From assembly GCF_003026215.1 (NCBI RefSeq), contig NZ_PYOC01000001.1, positions 1,256,066 to 1,320,065 of the forward strand: a DNA stretch of 64,000 nt, in the 5' to 3' direction. The DNA comes from Photobacterium indicum (GTDB taxonomy: Bacteria > Pseudomonadota > Gammaproteobacteria > Enterobacterales > Vibrionaceae). Positions 51,892 through 61,227 of this stretch are shown piece after piece. Made by a program: the position numbers and the translations under genes. The first letter of the stretch is position 1. Each line of letters starts with the position of its first letter. Under the pieces are notes generated by a model. The model was not told the DNA's origin and did no database searches. It was given only the letters and a program-made list of their open reading frames with translations.

Positions 51892-54621
51892 TTATGCTGG
51901 TGTTTTGCTTGCTAATGGCAAGAGCATTTCAACAACGCCATCAGCCATTTGAACGTCAATCTCAAAACCCACCTTTTGGGCGAGCATTATCATGCCTCGG
52001 TTCGACGGCATCGTCATTCCGGTTATTCTTTTAACACCACTTTGTGTGCAGTAACGGATGATTTTTTCCATTAAGATCCGGCCTAAGCCTACACCTTTCA
52101 AATCAGATCTTACTAAGATCGCAAATTCAGACTCTATATTTTCAGGATCCGATAAAGCGCGAGTAACACCAATGATAATTTCTTCTGGTTTTCCTTCATC
52201 GTTGGTGATTAGGCTGGTGGCTACGAATGCCATTTCTCTGTCGTAATCAATTTGGGTGAAATTAGCTAACGCTTCATGATTAAATTCGCCAACATCTGAA
52301 AAGAAGCGCTTATATAAGTCGTCAACAGACACATGTGAGATGAAATCTTTATGCTTGGGTTCATCTTCTGGCAAGATTGGTCTTAATAAAATTTTACGCC
52401 CATCTTTTAAGGTAAATGATTCTTCGTGTTCTTTGGGGTATGGGCGAATAGCCAAGCGTGCTTGTTTGTCGCCACTGAACGGATGTAACGTCATTGATGC
52501 ATCAATCACTGTCATATCAGTGCCCGATGCTAACAGTGGGTGAATATCAAAATCGACGATTTCAGGGCAATCGATAATCAGCTGCGATATCTTCACTAAT
52601 AAATTACACAGTGCAGGAATATCAATTTGTTCAAGGCTACTGCGTTGTTTAATTTTGCCCGTTTTAATTGCATTGATAACCATATAGCGGGCTAACGCCA
52701 TATTCAAAGGAGGAATCGCAACAGCGGCATCTTTGTGAATATTCCACGCAGCAGCATCTTCACCCATTAAAATAACAGGGCCAAACACCGAATCATTGTG
52801 AACAGAAACACGTAATTCCTGTGCGCCAGAGCGGCTTGCCATGCGCTGTACTAATAAGCCATCAATACGGGCAGTTGGGTAATTCATTGAGACGCGATCT
52901 AAAATAGCTTGTGCGCCATTGGCTACTTCATCGGCAGTACGTAAGTGCAGCAACACACCGTGTACTTCTGATTTATGGCGAATATCTGGTGAGCGAAGTT
53001 TAATAGCGACGGGGTAACCAATTTGTTCTGCAATATGCACGGCTTCAGCAGGGTCAGACGCAATCCATGTTGGTAGTGTTTTAAAGCCATAGCTTTCAAG
53101 TACAGGGCGTACTTCATGTGTTTCTAGGTGGGTGATGTCTTGTGCTAGCAAGTGGTTCAATACATCGTGAACGTGGCGTGGGTTACGTTTATTTTCACCC
53201 GATACAATCGATGTATCACCAAATGAAATAGGTGTTTCCATCAATTGTTTTTGATTTCGTCGGTATTCGACTAAGTGCATGAAAGCTGAAATAGCACTTT
53301 CTGGGGTGCGATAAGCAGGAAAGCCCGCTTCAGTAAAAATTTTACGCGATTGTGCTGCTTCGTTTTCACCCGACCAATTGGTAAGTACATTAAAGCGCTT
53401 AGTGCGAGGGTGAGCTGCTAATACTTCCGTTAAACGTTGTGCTGTTTTATTACCAGGAGCAATCGCTGATGGTGAATGCATGATCAATAACGCATCGAAA
53501 TCATCGCTGTCTAACAATACATTGACTGCTTTTTCATATCGTGTGATATCAGCGTCGCCAATAATATCGACGGGGTTTGCATGTGACCAGCAAGAGGGTA
53601 AAATGTCTGATAACTTCTCGATGGTTTCATTGCTTAACACTGCCAGTTTTCCGCCGCGATCAGATAGCGCATCTACCGCCATAATTGCGGGCCCGCCACC
53701 ATTGGTGATGATGGCGAGTCGTTCACCACGTAACGGCACTGAGTGCGCTAATGTTTCTACTGCTGCGAATAACTCGTGGGTATTGTGTACGCGTAACATA
53801 CCTGAGCGTCGAATAGCCGCATCATATACCGCATCAAGCCCAATTTCACCGCCTGTATGTAGGTGTGCAGCTACACTGCCAGCTTCTGTTCTGCCACTTT
53901 TTAATACAAGGATTCTACGGTTTCGTGCAGCCGCTCGTGCAGCAGACATGAATCGACGAGCGTCTTTTATTGAGTCGACATACAATAAAATGGCTTCGGT
54001 TTTACTGTCTCTGCATAGGTAATCAAGCAACTCTGCAAAGTTAACATCACACGCATCACCCAGCGAAAGGAAAGTAGAAAAACCAATACTTTTGTTTTTC
54101 GCCCAATCAAGAATCGTGGTACAAACTGCAGCAGATTGAGAGATAAATGCAATGTTACCTTTGTTGGCTGAAATCGGGGAAAACGAGGCATTCAAATTCA
54201 ACCAAGGCAAGATTAGCCCCATACTATTAGGGCCAACAATACGCATTCCGTATTGCTTGGCGATGTTATACATTTTTGCTTCTTCAGTTTCACCTTTTGA
54301 CGAAACAGTTAGATTCATACCTGCAGCTAAGACGATAGCGAATTTCACGCCTTTTTTCCCCAGCTGATCAATAATATCGGCATTACGATGAGCATTGGTA
54401 CAAAGTACAGCGAGATCGGGAACTCGGGGAAGGCTATCAATAGTAGGATAAGCAAGCACGCCGGCAACGGCATCATACTTTGGCGTAACGGGCATTATCG
54501 GTCCATGAAAACTTCCTGCGAGCAAATTACGAATAACAATATTACCTGCTCTATTTGGGTTATCTGATGCACCAATAACGGTAATGGATTTTGGCTTAAG
54601 CAGTTTATCCAATCCGTTCAT
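51892..54621 (-). CDS. patZ: protein lysine acetyltransferase PatZ (Pka)
   Basis: The 909-residue protein has an N-terminal NDP-forming acyl-CoA synthetase-like region (SITVIGASDNPNRAGNIVIRN), an ATP-grasp-like part at about 490-700, and a C-terminal GNAT domain (about 730-890, with RSDLKGVGLGRILMEKIIRY). This is the layout of E. coli PatZ/Pka (YfiQ), which acetylates metabolic enzymes using acetyl-CoA. The size agrees. GGGGTGAG precedes the ATG. Confidence 0.92.
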   Translation of the reverse strand: MNGLDKLLKPKSITVIGASDNPNRAGNIVIRNLLAGSFHGPIMPVTPKYDAVAGVLAYPTIDSLPRVPDLAVLCTNAHRNADIIDQLGKKGVKFAIVLAAGMNLTVSSKGETEEAKMYNIAKQYGMRIVGPNSMGLILPWLNLNASFSPISANKGNIAFISQSAAVCTTILDWAKNKSIGFSTFLSLGDACDVNFAELLDYLCRDSKTEAILLYVDSIKDARRFMSAARAAARNRRILVLKSGRTEAGSVAAHLHTGGEIGLDAVYDAAIRRSGMLRVHNTHELFAAVETLAHSVPLRGERLAIITNGGGPAIMAVDALSDRGGKLAVLSNETIEKLSDILPSCWSHANPVDIIGDADITRYEKAVNVLLDSDDFDALLIMHSPSAIAPGNKTAQRLTEVLAAHPRTKRFNVLTNWSGENEAAQSRKIFTEAGFPAYRTPESAISAFMHLVEYRRNQKQLMETPISFGDTSIVSGENKRNPRHVHDVLNHLLAQDITHLETHEVRPVLESYGFKTLPTWIASDPAEAVHIAEQIGYPVAIKLRSPDIRHKSEVHGVLLHLRTADEVANGAQAILDRVSMNYPTARIDGLLVQRMASRSGAQELRVSVHNDSVFGPVILMGEDAAAWNIHKDAAVAIPPLNMALARYMVINAIKTGKIKQRSSLEQIDIPALCNLLVKISQLIIDCPEIVDFDIHPLLASGTDMTVIDASMTLHPFSGDKQARLAIRPYPKEHEESFTLKDGRKILLRPILPEDEPKHKDFISHVSVDDLYKRFFSDVGEFNHEALANFTQIDYDREMAFVATSLITNDEGKPEEIIIGVTRALSDPENIESEFAILVRSDLKGVGLGRILMEKIIRYCTQSGVKRITGMTMPSNRGMIMLAQKVGFEIDVQMADGVVEMLLPLASKTPA

Positions 54622-54800
54622 ATTCTCACCCCGAATTTATATTGAAATATCATAATGATATTAGCGGATGACGAGAGGAGTTTCTGACTAATGTATGGGA
54701 GCTGTGATCAAACCCAAGGACTTTCTATCCGTTGCATCCTTGAGTTTATATTTTAAGTAAAGAGTGCCAACTACCTTGAAAAACACAGCTGAGAGGGTAT

Positions 54801-55310
54801 TTATACTTGGTAACGGGTCTTGTCACCAATATCGTAATGCAGTGGCATACGCCATTTAGAGAAAGCCGTAACCGCCAGTAAAATTGAACCAGACATGCTA
54901 AAAGCAATGCTAATGTGCTCTTGTCCGAACACGAGGCAGAACCAAAAGCCCGCAAGCGCAATAGGTGTTAGCATTAATATTTTTAGCTGAAAGCAGAAGT
55001 ATTCTTTAATTGCTAATGCACTAAATGCAAACAGCGCAGCCCCTAATGCTAAAGGTTGCCATAACCCTGAAATTAACCATATTGCTGCAAACAAGCCACT
55101 GCCTTGAATCAGCCAACGAAAACGCTTGTCGTAAATGTGTACAGTTGATGATGCAATCAGTGCCGCTATAACCAAGGCTGGAATAGCAAATGTAGGCTCC
55201 CATGCAACAATAGACATGATAATTGCAGAAAAGGTAAGGGCGCAGCGGTACAGTAGAACGGTAAGTTTATCGAGTCCGTCTAATTCGCACTTAATATGAG
55301 GATCTGCCAT
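54801..55310 (-). CDS. DUF2301-like integral membrane protein
   Basis: I use ATG 55310, six bases after TTGGAG; a TTG four codons earlier is less likely. The 169-residue product has about four to five membrane helices with a conserved-looking WEPTFAIPALVIAAL and HIYDKRFRWLIQGSG, in agreement with DUF2301 proteins of gammaproteobacteria. The function of the family is unknown. It is not linked to patZ except by proximity and strand. Confidence 0.75.
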   Translation of the reverse strand: MADPHIKCELDGLDKLTVLLYRCALTFSAIIMSIVAWEPTFAIPALVIAALIASSTVHIYDKRFRWLIQGSGLFAAIWLISGLWQPLALGAALFAFSALAIKEYFCFQLKILMLTPIALAGFWFCLVFGQEHISIAFSMSGSILLAVTAFSKWRMPLHYDIGDKTRYQV

Positions 55311-55481
55311 TGAAAACTCCAAAATTATTGATAACGAAGTATTGTACGGCTGTTATATGGCTAATTGAACCCAATTCATGTGACTTATGACAGATAGTTA
55401 TTGATCTATCTTAAGCTTAGGCTTGATCAGTAATCCATACAGCTGCAAAATAAAAGCAGATATCGTTTTGGCAGAGAAGTA

Positions 55482-56021
55482 ATGAAAAAAATAGCTGTTT
55501 TAGCCGTAGTTACGGTATTAGCGGGTTGTGCATCAGATTCAGAAACAATGCAACTGACGACGTCTTCATCTGAAGAAGTGTATTCAGCAGAGCAAATTGC
55601 AATGATGGATCATCTGCAAGAAGCAAAAGTTGAAACCACAACGGAAGATACAACCGTTGCCTACCAAGAAGAAGCTGTTTCTGAGCCAGTAAAGCCAGTA
55701 GAAAAACCTAAAAAAACGGTTTATAAGTACGCGGATGTAACAAAGCAAGGTTACACTATTCAAGTGCTAGCATTGAGCCATAATCAAAACTTCACAACTT
55801 ACATGAATAAGTTACCGTCGAACCAACCGGTGTGGATGAATAAAAAAGAGTTACAGGGACTGCCGTGGTACACCTTATTGTACGGACAATTTGATAGCCG
55901 TATAGAAGCTAAGCGTTTTCTTAATGCTTTACCGCAAGATGTTAAAAATTATGGCCCATTTATTCGTAGCCTAGATGATATTAAAGCCTCATCTACGCCA
56001 AAACTTTCCCGATTGAATTAA
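55482..56021 (+). CDS. SPOR-domain lipoprotein, paralogue of the 39046-39453 gene
   Basis: The 179-residue protein has lipobox LAGC near residue 15, then an acidic, Thr/Glu-rich linker. A C-terminal SPOR-like domain follows (YTIQVLALSHNQNFTTYM, WYTLLYGQFDSRIEAKRF, YGPFIRSLDD). Its C-terminal domain aligns along its full length with the shorter lipoprotein at 39046-39453. Binding to denuded septal glycan is the usual role. Confidence 0.85.
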   Translation: MKKIAVLAVVTVLAGCASDSETMQLTTSSSEEVYSAEQIAMMDHLQEAKVETTTEDTTVAYQEEAVSEPVKPVEKPKKTVYKYADVTKQGYTIQVLALSHNQNFTTYMNKLPSNQPVWMNKKELQGLPWYTLLYGQFDSRIEAKRFLNALPQDVKNYGPFIRSLDDIKASSTPKLSRLN

Positions 56022-56027
56022 TCCTAA

Positions 56028-56054
56028 AAAGAGAGCCCTAAAGCTCTCTTTTTC
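56028..56054 (+). terminator. terminator after the SPOR lipoprotein
   Basis: AAAGAGAGC pairs with GCTCTCTTT around a CCTAAA loop, followed by TTTC. Confidence 0.85.
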
Positions 56055-56082
56055 TTTTGGTTATAAATTTTAAGTAAACAAG

Positions 56083-56646
56083 ATGAATGAATTAGAGAAA
56101 ATGCGAACAGGGTTGTTATACGACGGCAATGATGTATCTATTGATACTTTGCGTCAGCAATCAGAGTTACTGATTATTCAGCTACGATCGTCGCCTTCAT
56201 CTCAACATCAGGCTTTGTTGAAGCAACTACTTGGCTCTTTTGGAGATAACTCAGTAATACGCATGCCTTTTAGCTGCGAGTTTGGTAAAACTATTCATAT
56301 AGGCAACAATACCTTTCTGAATGCTGGTATCGTGATGCTAGATAATGCCGATATTTATATTGGCGATAATGTGTTAATTGGTCCGTCGACACAGTTTTTT
56401 ACTCCAACACATTCACTCGATCACGCATCTCGTCGACGATGGGAATCATGGTGTAAGCCAATCACTGTCGAAGATGATGTTTGGATTGGTGGTAATGTAT
56501 CTATTTGTCAGGGGGTAACCATTGGCGCCCGTTCAGTCGTGGCGGCAGGTAGTGTTGTTACACATGATGTTCCGCCTGATACACTCGTTGGTGGTACGCC
56601 TGCGAAGGTTATTCGAGTAATTAACAGTAGCGATACAGCTGATTAA
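56083..56646 (+). CDS. maltose/galactoside O-acetyltransferase-like enzyme
   Basis: The 187-residue protein has an N-terminal helical Mac domain (EKMRTGLLYDGND) and a left-handed parallel beta-helix of hexapeptide repeats (IGNNTFLNAGIVMLDNADIYIG). It has the catalytic-His region TPTHSLDHASRRRWE. The C-terminal GGTPAKVIRVI is the standard end of the Maa/LacA/NodL family. It would acetylate a sugar with acetyl-CoA; the acceptor is not certain. Confidence 0.88.
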   Translation: MNELEKMRTGLLYDGNDVSIDTLRQQSELLIIQLRSSPSSQHQALLKQLLGSFGDNSVIRMPFSCEFGKTIHIGNNTFLNAGIVMLDNADIYIGDNVLIGPSTQFFTPTHSLDHASRRRWESWCKPITVEDDVWIGGNVSICQGVTIGARSVVAAGSVVTHDVPPDTLVGGTPAKVIRVINSSDTAD

Positions 56647-56865
56647 TGCTATTTAGCTGGTCATATCGTCTGGATTTAAGTGTAAAACTGAGATATTTAA
56701 CCAATAGAAGTAAGAGAAGGTGCAATAGTTCGCTTTTTTTTATTAATATGGGGTTCTATTTATTGTGTTGGCGTGCTTTTTTGCATTTTTCTGCATACGT
56801 CATTACAGACAAACTAATTTAGTCGGTCGATACATTTAACCGACAGTGTACAACAAGGGATGAAA

Positions 56866-57858
56866 ATGAGCTCGATCCATGTTTTATTACTCTGCGGCGG
56901 TGGCAGTGCCGAACACGAAGTTTCTCTCGTATCGGCTAATTATATCGAGCAACAATTACAGAGCATTGAAGGGATTTCTTACACCCGTGTTGAAATGAAA
57001 ACGGAAGGTTGGTTTGATTCTAATAATGCATTGTGCCAGCTAAACCTCGATCGTACGCTTCAAATTGGCGACGAAAAAACACCGATTAATTACGTTATTC
57101 CATGTGTTCACGGTTACCCTGGTGAAACAGGTGACTTACAATCATTTTTAGAAATGGCAGGTCTGCCTTATTTGGGTTGTGACGCTGAATCTAGCACGAA
57201 TTGTTTTAATAAGATCACCACTAAACTGTGGTTCGACGCATTAAATATACCGAATACCCCCTATGTTTTCTTAAGTGAAAATGATGATGCTGCACACGAA
57301 TTAGCGGCGAAAGCATTTGATGATTGGGGTAAGGTATTTATTAAGGCGGCCTCTCAGGGGTCATCGGTAGGTTGTTACAGTGTCGCAAATAAAGATGAGC
57401 TGGTAGAAGCGGTAAACAATGCGTTTACCTACTCTAATCAAGTGCTGATTGAAAAAACAATTAAGCCGCGTGAGTTAGAAATTGCTGCATATCAATACGG
57501 TGATGAACTGGTTATTTCAAAGCCTGGTGAAGTTGCTTGTCCTGAGGATAAGTTCTACAGCTACGAAGAGAAATACAGTACCGATAGCCATTCAGTTACA
57601 ACGGTTGAAGCTGAAAACTTAACGGATGAACAAGTTGAGTTAATTCGTGAATATGCGCGTAAAGCTTTTACCCAGATGAAATTGAAAGATCTTTCTCGTA
57701 TTGATTTTTTCTTGAGTGAAGATAACGAAATCTTACTGAACGAAATTAATACGTTCCCAGGTATGACGCCAATTTCAATGTTTCCCAAAATGTTAGAACA
57801 TCATGGGCATAGTTTTGCTGGCTTTATCGAAACAGCAATCAAAGCTGCAGCTAAGTAA
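56866..57858 (+). CDS. ddl: D-alanine--D-alanine ligase
   Basis: The 330-residue enzyme makes D-Ala-D-Ala for peptidoglycan from two D-Ala and ATP. The N-terminus LLCGGGSAEHEVSL, the ATP-grasp central domain, and the metal-binding DFFLSEDNEILLNEINTFPG with MTPISMFPKM are diagnostic. I choose ATG 56866 because AAGGG is at proper spacing; the ATG at 56860 overlaps the ribosome site. A separate divisome-linked ddlB may exist elsewhere; this one stands alone. Confidence 0.94.
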   Translation: MSSIHVLLLCGGGSAEHEVSLVSANYIEQQLQSIEGISYTRVEMKTEGWFDSNNALCQLNLDRTLQIGDEKTPINYVIPCVHGYPGETGDLQSFLEMAGLPYLGCDAESSTNCFNKITTKLWFDALNIPNTPYVFLSENDDAAHELAAKAFDDWGKVFIKAASQGSSVGCYSVANKDELVEAVNNAFTYSNQVLIEKTIKPRELEIAAYQYGDELVISKPGEVACPEDKFYSYEEKYSTDSHSVTTVEAENLTDEQVELIREYARKAFTQMKLKDLSRIDFFLSEDNEILLNEINTFPGMTPISMFPKMLEHHGHSFAGFIETAIKAAAK

Positions 57859-57885
57859 AAACGTAATGCATGCTTAGTGTTTTAG

Positions 57886-57921
57886 AAGCCACTCTGGTTA
57901 TAATCAGAGTGGCTTTTTTTT
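57886..57921 (+). terminator. terminator after ddl
   Basis: AGCCACTCTG pairs with CAGAGTGGCT around an eight-base loop, followed by eight T residues. Confidence 0.92.
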
Positions 57922-58038
57922 CGAATAATTGAAACAACAGTGACGCCAAAGAATTGAATCTCCTTATACCTAAATGCGACAATTGGCGTTTTTTCTTAAT
58001 CCTGTAATACTGGAAGTAGATACCCATCAAGGAAGATC

Positions 58039-58263
58039 ATGCAAAAAGAAGCGCATATGCTAAAAGCTGAAACGACGGAAAATGCCGAATCAAAGCTAAC
58101 AAAAGATCAAATGCGTAAACAATTTAAGCGGTTGTCTTCACGTAACTACAAGGCAAGCCTTCAATTGGAAGGGTTTGATATAGAGCCGACAAAACGTGAA
58201 ACTAAGAGCACTCAATCGGAAAAAGAACAGATAGAAAGTTTGATACAATATTATGATAGATAA
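58039..58263 (+). CDS. yhfG: YhfG-like antitoxin of a Fic toxin
   Basis: The 74-residue protein carries the Fic-inhibiting motif S-x-x-x-E-G as Ser40-LQL-Glu44-Gly45 (NYKASLQLEGFD). In class I Fic pairs this helix blocks the ATP site of the toxin. The C-terminus IQYYDR and the preceding LTKDQMRKQFKRLSSRN resemble E. coli YhfG. It has AAGGAAGATC before the ATG and overlaps fic by 11 bases, so the two are coupled. Confidence 0.85.
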   Translation: MQKEAHMLKAETTENAESKLTKDQMRKQFKRLSSRNYKASLQLEGFDIEPTKRETKSTQSEKEQIESLIQYYDR

Positions 58264-58888
58264 GTATGGTGTTAGTCATGATCCGGATTGTTACCCAAAT
58301 ACATCGGTATTGATTAACCGGTTATCGATTACTGACGAAGATACTCTTGCCTTGGCTGAAAGAGATTTCACAAAAGTGCGAGCAGAACATTTTGAGCCTG
58401 AATTCGAGCAATTTAACCTACAATATCTCTGTAAAGTTCACTTCACTTTATTTCAAGATCTGTACAGTTGGGCTGGTAAAATCCGTCGCGTAGATATAAC
58501 TAAAGGACAAACACGTTTTTGCCATGTTCATAATATAGAACGTGAAACAGAACGTCTTTTTATCCAGCTTAACAATGATAATTTACTGTGTAATTTACCG
58601 TTCGATGCTTTCATTAAACGTATCTCCCATTATTACTGTGAGCTTAATGTTATTCATCCGTTTCGAGAAGGTAATGGAAGGGTACAGCGGATATTTTTTG
58701 AAATTCTAGCCATCAATGCTGGCTATGAAATTTGCTGGGAAGGCATTAACTTAAAAGAATGGGTTGATGCCAATCAAGCTGGATACTTTGGTGACTTGCA
58801 TCCTCTAGAAAAACTATTTGAACGAATTACGGTATATATAGATGTTCAACAAGGCTATAAAGAACATTGGACCGATAGCCCTCGTTAG
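58253..58888 (+). CDS. fic: Fic family AMPylating toxin
   Basis: The 211-residue protein has the complete Fic motif HPFREGNGRVQR (His135, HxFx(D/E)GNGRxxR), so it should transfer AMP from ATP to a protein hydroxyl. The N-terminal part has the flap LYSWAGKIRRVDITKG. It is the C-terminal partner of the YhfG-like antitoxin in the usual order. The target is unknown; related bacterial Fic toxins modify DNA gyrase or topoisomerase IV. Confidence 0.92.
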   Translation: MIDKYGVSHDPDCYPNTSVLINRLSITDEDTLALAERDFTKVRAEHFEPEFEQFNLQYLCKVHFTLFQDLYSWAGKIRRVDITKGQTRFCHVHNIERETERLFIQLNNDNLLCNLPFDAFIKRISHYYCELNVIHPFREGNGRVQRIFFEILAINAGYEICWEGINLKEWVDANQAGYFGDLHPLEKLFERITVYIDVQQGYKEHWTDSPR

Positions 58889-58927
58889 AGATACACATGG
58901 CAATTATGACCCTCTAAACAAGGAATA

Positions 58928-59899
58928 TCAGTTATCCCAAGGCTTATCTTTTAAAAATTTCGCCATTTCTTGGTCTCTTTTTTCTGTATTTCCCACATAT
59001 TGAGCAGGCATAGCAGGGCTCTTCCAACGACCATGGCTTTGTATCTCACTGATCGACAATCCTGCATCAGACAAGTCTTTAGCAGCTCCTACGCGAGGTG
59101 ATTGGCCTGAAAATATAACATTGGCTGGTAAACCTAATTCTTCGCTTGCCCTACGGAATACGCGATATATTGAAGAATGATCTAAGGGTAATACACCTAT
59201 ATTACTGTGGCGATCAATTCGTCTAAAAATGTAACCAGTATCAATAATGCCGATAGTTATCCAGCGCTGTAGGGCGTTTGACGCAATAGCGCTGAGCGGG
59301 ATAACACGGTCACCTAATGTTATATAGATTAAGCCTTTTGAGTCAGTCTCTAATTTATCAACGGTCAAATCTGATAACTCACTGCGTTTTAGCATTGCTT
59401 CAAATGCAACCGCCCAAATAGCCATATCTCGAATATCTTTTACTTTTGGAGAGGTTTCAAATAGAGTAAGCAACTGTTGTAGATGGTCATCTCTAAATGC
59501 ACGAGCATTGTTATAATCATCATGTTTATCAATGCGTTGCTTTCTCATCACTAAGCGAATCTCAGTGTGAGCACATGGGTCTGGTAGGGCATGGCAACGA
59601 TGCACCAACCCAATAGTAACAATGTAACGTTTTAGGCTGGCTAGTTTTCGCTTTTTTGCCATTAACTCGATAAATCCATGCACTGTGTCGACAGATGCTG
59701 GCAACACAGTGCGCTTATGACTCTCGCAGTAAAGGATGAAGTTATTCCAATCGTTTTTAAAAGCGAGGAGCGTATTTCTAGCGTATTTTTTATGCGTTAA
59801 TGATTGCCAAAGATCAATGCTATCCATAATAATGGAGAATGCAGAGCGGCTACGTTTTAGTTGTTTTGTGTCTTTTATCGCCTGTATGCCTTTGGTCAT
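58928..59899 (-). CDS. Cre-like tyrosine recombinase with altered active-site residues
   Basis: The 323-residue protein has an N-terminal core-binding domain and a C-terminal catalytic domain whose SGQSPRVGAAKDLSDAG and HGRWKSPAMPAQYVG parallel Cre SGHSARVGAARD and GGW...NY. The nucleophile Tyr301, Arg269 and Trp292 are present. The first catalytic Arg is Lys171 (FEAMLKRSEL) and the His is Gln266. Activity may be reduced, or this may be an accepted variant lineage. The nearest integration target is not evident. It is oriented towards fic. Confidence 0.85.
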   Translation of the reverse strand: MTKGIQAIKDTKQLKRSRSAFSIIMDSIDLWQSLTHKKYARNTLLAFKNDWNNFILYCESHKRTVLPASVDTVHGFIELMAKKRKLASLKRYIVTIGLVHRCHALPDPCAHTEIRLVMRKQRIDKHDDYNNARAFRDDHLQQLLTLFETSPKVKDIRDMAIWAVAFEAMLKRSELSDLTVDKLETDSKGLIYITLGDRVIPLSAIASNALQRWITIGIIDTGYIFRRIDRHSNIGVLPLDHSSIYRVFRRASEELGLPANVIFSGQSPRVGAAKDLSDAGLSISEIQSHGRWKSPAMPAQYVGNTEKRDQEMAKFLKDKPWDN

Positions 59900-60135
59900 G
59901 ATTATTACCCTAATGCACTATAACTATATTTATGCTACTTATTACAATAACAGAAATATCAATAATTGTAGACTCGCATACAAAATTAACATTTATTCGC
60001 TTGGAAACAAAATGCGTGCTATACAGATAAAGCTGTTAATAATATAAAGACTAGAAAGAAGAATATGGATGATGCTTACTATTCAACATTACAGCCATCT
60101 ATGTTATTCGAAACTTCCAACAAGGAGTTGCTGAT

Positions 60136-60501
60136 ATGAAAAAACGCCTGCTTCATCGTAGCTATATATTAGAAAATAGCTCAGGTGCACCTGATGGTTG
60201 GAAGGCAGTGATTAATGGTCATCCCATATCAGGGCAATTGTCGTTACTTAAAAAAAGTGTCGATTGGTGGTGTGATATGAAAGCATTTTTACCACCAAAC
60301 AGTTTTGAAGGCGTTAACTCTCTTAAGAAAGAAACAGCAGCTCAGCAATCAGAAAATTACAGAGGTTTTAAGCTAATTAATGATAGTGGTAAACCCAATG
60401 AATGGTATGTGATCTTACGTGGTCAACTATTGAAAGGTCCAGCGGTTAAGATAAAGAAGCACCTTGATATGGTAATACTCAAACTCAAAGCACAAAAGTA
60501 A
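60136..60501 (+). CDS. small protein with two DUF3319-like repeats
   Basis: The 121-residue basic protein is built of two similar halves: YILENSSGAPDGWKAVINGH ... KKSVDWW and FKLINDSGKPNEWYVILRGQ ... KKHLDMV. Both have a Trp after the PxGW/NEW turn and a Lys-rich helix. It resembles DUF3319-type proteins of Vibrionaceae as I recall them; function unknown. The gene stands alone between a reverse recombinase and a reverse protease. Confidence 0.65.
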   Translation: MKKRLLHRSYILENSSGAPDGWKAVINGHPISGQLSLLKKSVDWWCDMKAFLPPNSFEGVNSLKKETAAQQSENYRGFKLINDSGKPNEWYVILRGQLLKGPAVKIKKHLDMVILKLKAQK

Positions 60502-60545
60502 CACCGCTATATATTTACGACTTCTTATAATAAAACTCCGTAAGC

Positions 60546-60570
60546 AAAAACGCCCAATTGGGCGTTTTTA
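60546..60570. terminator. terminator between converging genes
   Basis: AAAAACGCCC pairs with GGGCGTTTTT around an AATT loop. It serves the + gene at 60136 and the - gene at 60604. Confidence 0.92.
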
Positions 60571-60603
60571 AGTAGGGTGTATAATCATGAGGCAATAGGG
60601 GGG

Positions 60604-61116
60604 TTAATCGTCATCATCCGACTTTTCCACATCAACCAAATAACTTCCCTCTAGCCAATTACGACCAATTAGAAGTTTGTAGTCAAGCTTGCTGCGATTG
60701 CGTAAGTTAACCGCAACGGCTTTATGTTGACCATTCCATCCTAAATCCATAACAACCGCATAACGGCGTTCAACACCTTGCGCATTACGAATTTTGCTTA
60801 CTTTGATAATTTTCCCTTTATATGTCGCTTCTTTTCCATCTTCATTTTTTGTTTTAAATTCAACCATGCCACCAAGGTGATCGCGCATATCTTCACTGTC
60901 GCTATCTTCACCGGTCACTTTAATATCATAGGCGTTTATCGATGTGGTGGCAGCACCCGTATCAATTCGTGCTTTATAATCCATCCCAAGCTCATGAATC
61001 TTAATCGTTTCCACTTGACCGACGATAGATTTATCACTTGACACTTTACTGCCTGCCATTACAAAAGGTGAAGCGGTTGAAAATAGAATCAAGGCTGATA
61101 AAAGAACTTTCTTCAC
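60604..61116 (-). CDS. retropepsin-like (RimK-associated) protease, periplasmic
   Basis: The 170-residue protein begins with a signal peptide (MKKVLLSALILFSTASPFVMA). It then has the family pattern VGQVETIKIHELG ... ARIDTGAATTSINA, with a D-T-G-A motif like aspartic proteases, and ends IGRNWLEG. Such proteins have been annotated both as ATP-dependent zinc protease and retropepsin-like. The exported form suggests action on envelope proteins. An acidic C-terminal tail follows. Confidence 0.82.
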   Translation of the reverse strand: MKKVLLSALILFSTASPFVMAGSKVSSDKSIVGQVETIKIHELGMDYKARIDTGAATTSINAYDIKVTGEDSDSEDMRDHLGGMVEFKTKNEDGKEATYKGKIIKVSKIRNAQGVERRYAVVMDLGWNGQHKAVAVNLRNRSKLDYKLLIGRNWLEGSYLVDVEKSDDDD

Positions 61117-61227
61117 ATTGTCTCCTAACTATAAATATTCGTATTACTATGAATAATAGACATTGATTCAGTGTTGTTGTTCAACGTATTAAAAAGAATT
61201 AATATGCAGAGAGCACTTAACACTCAT

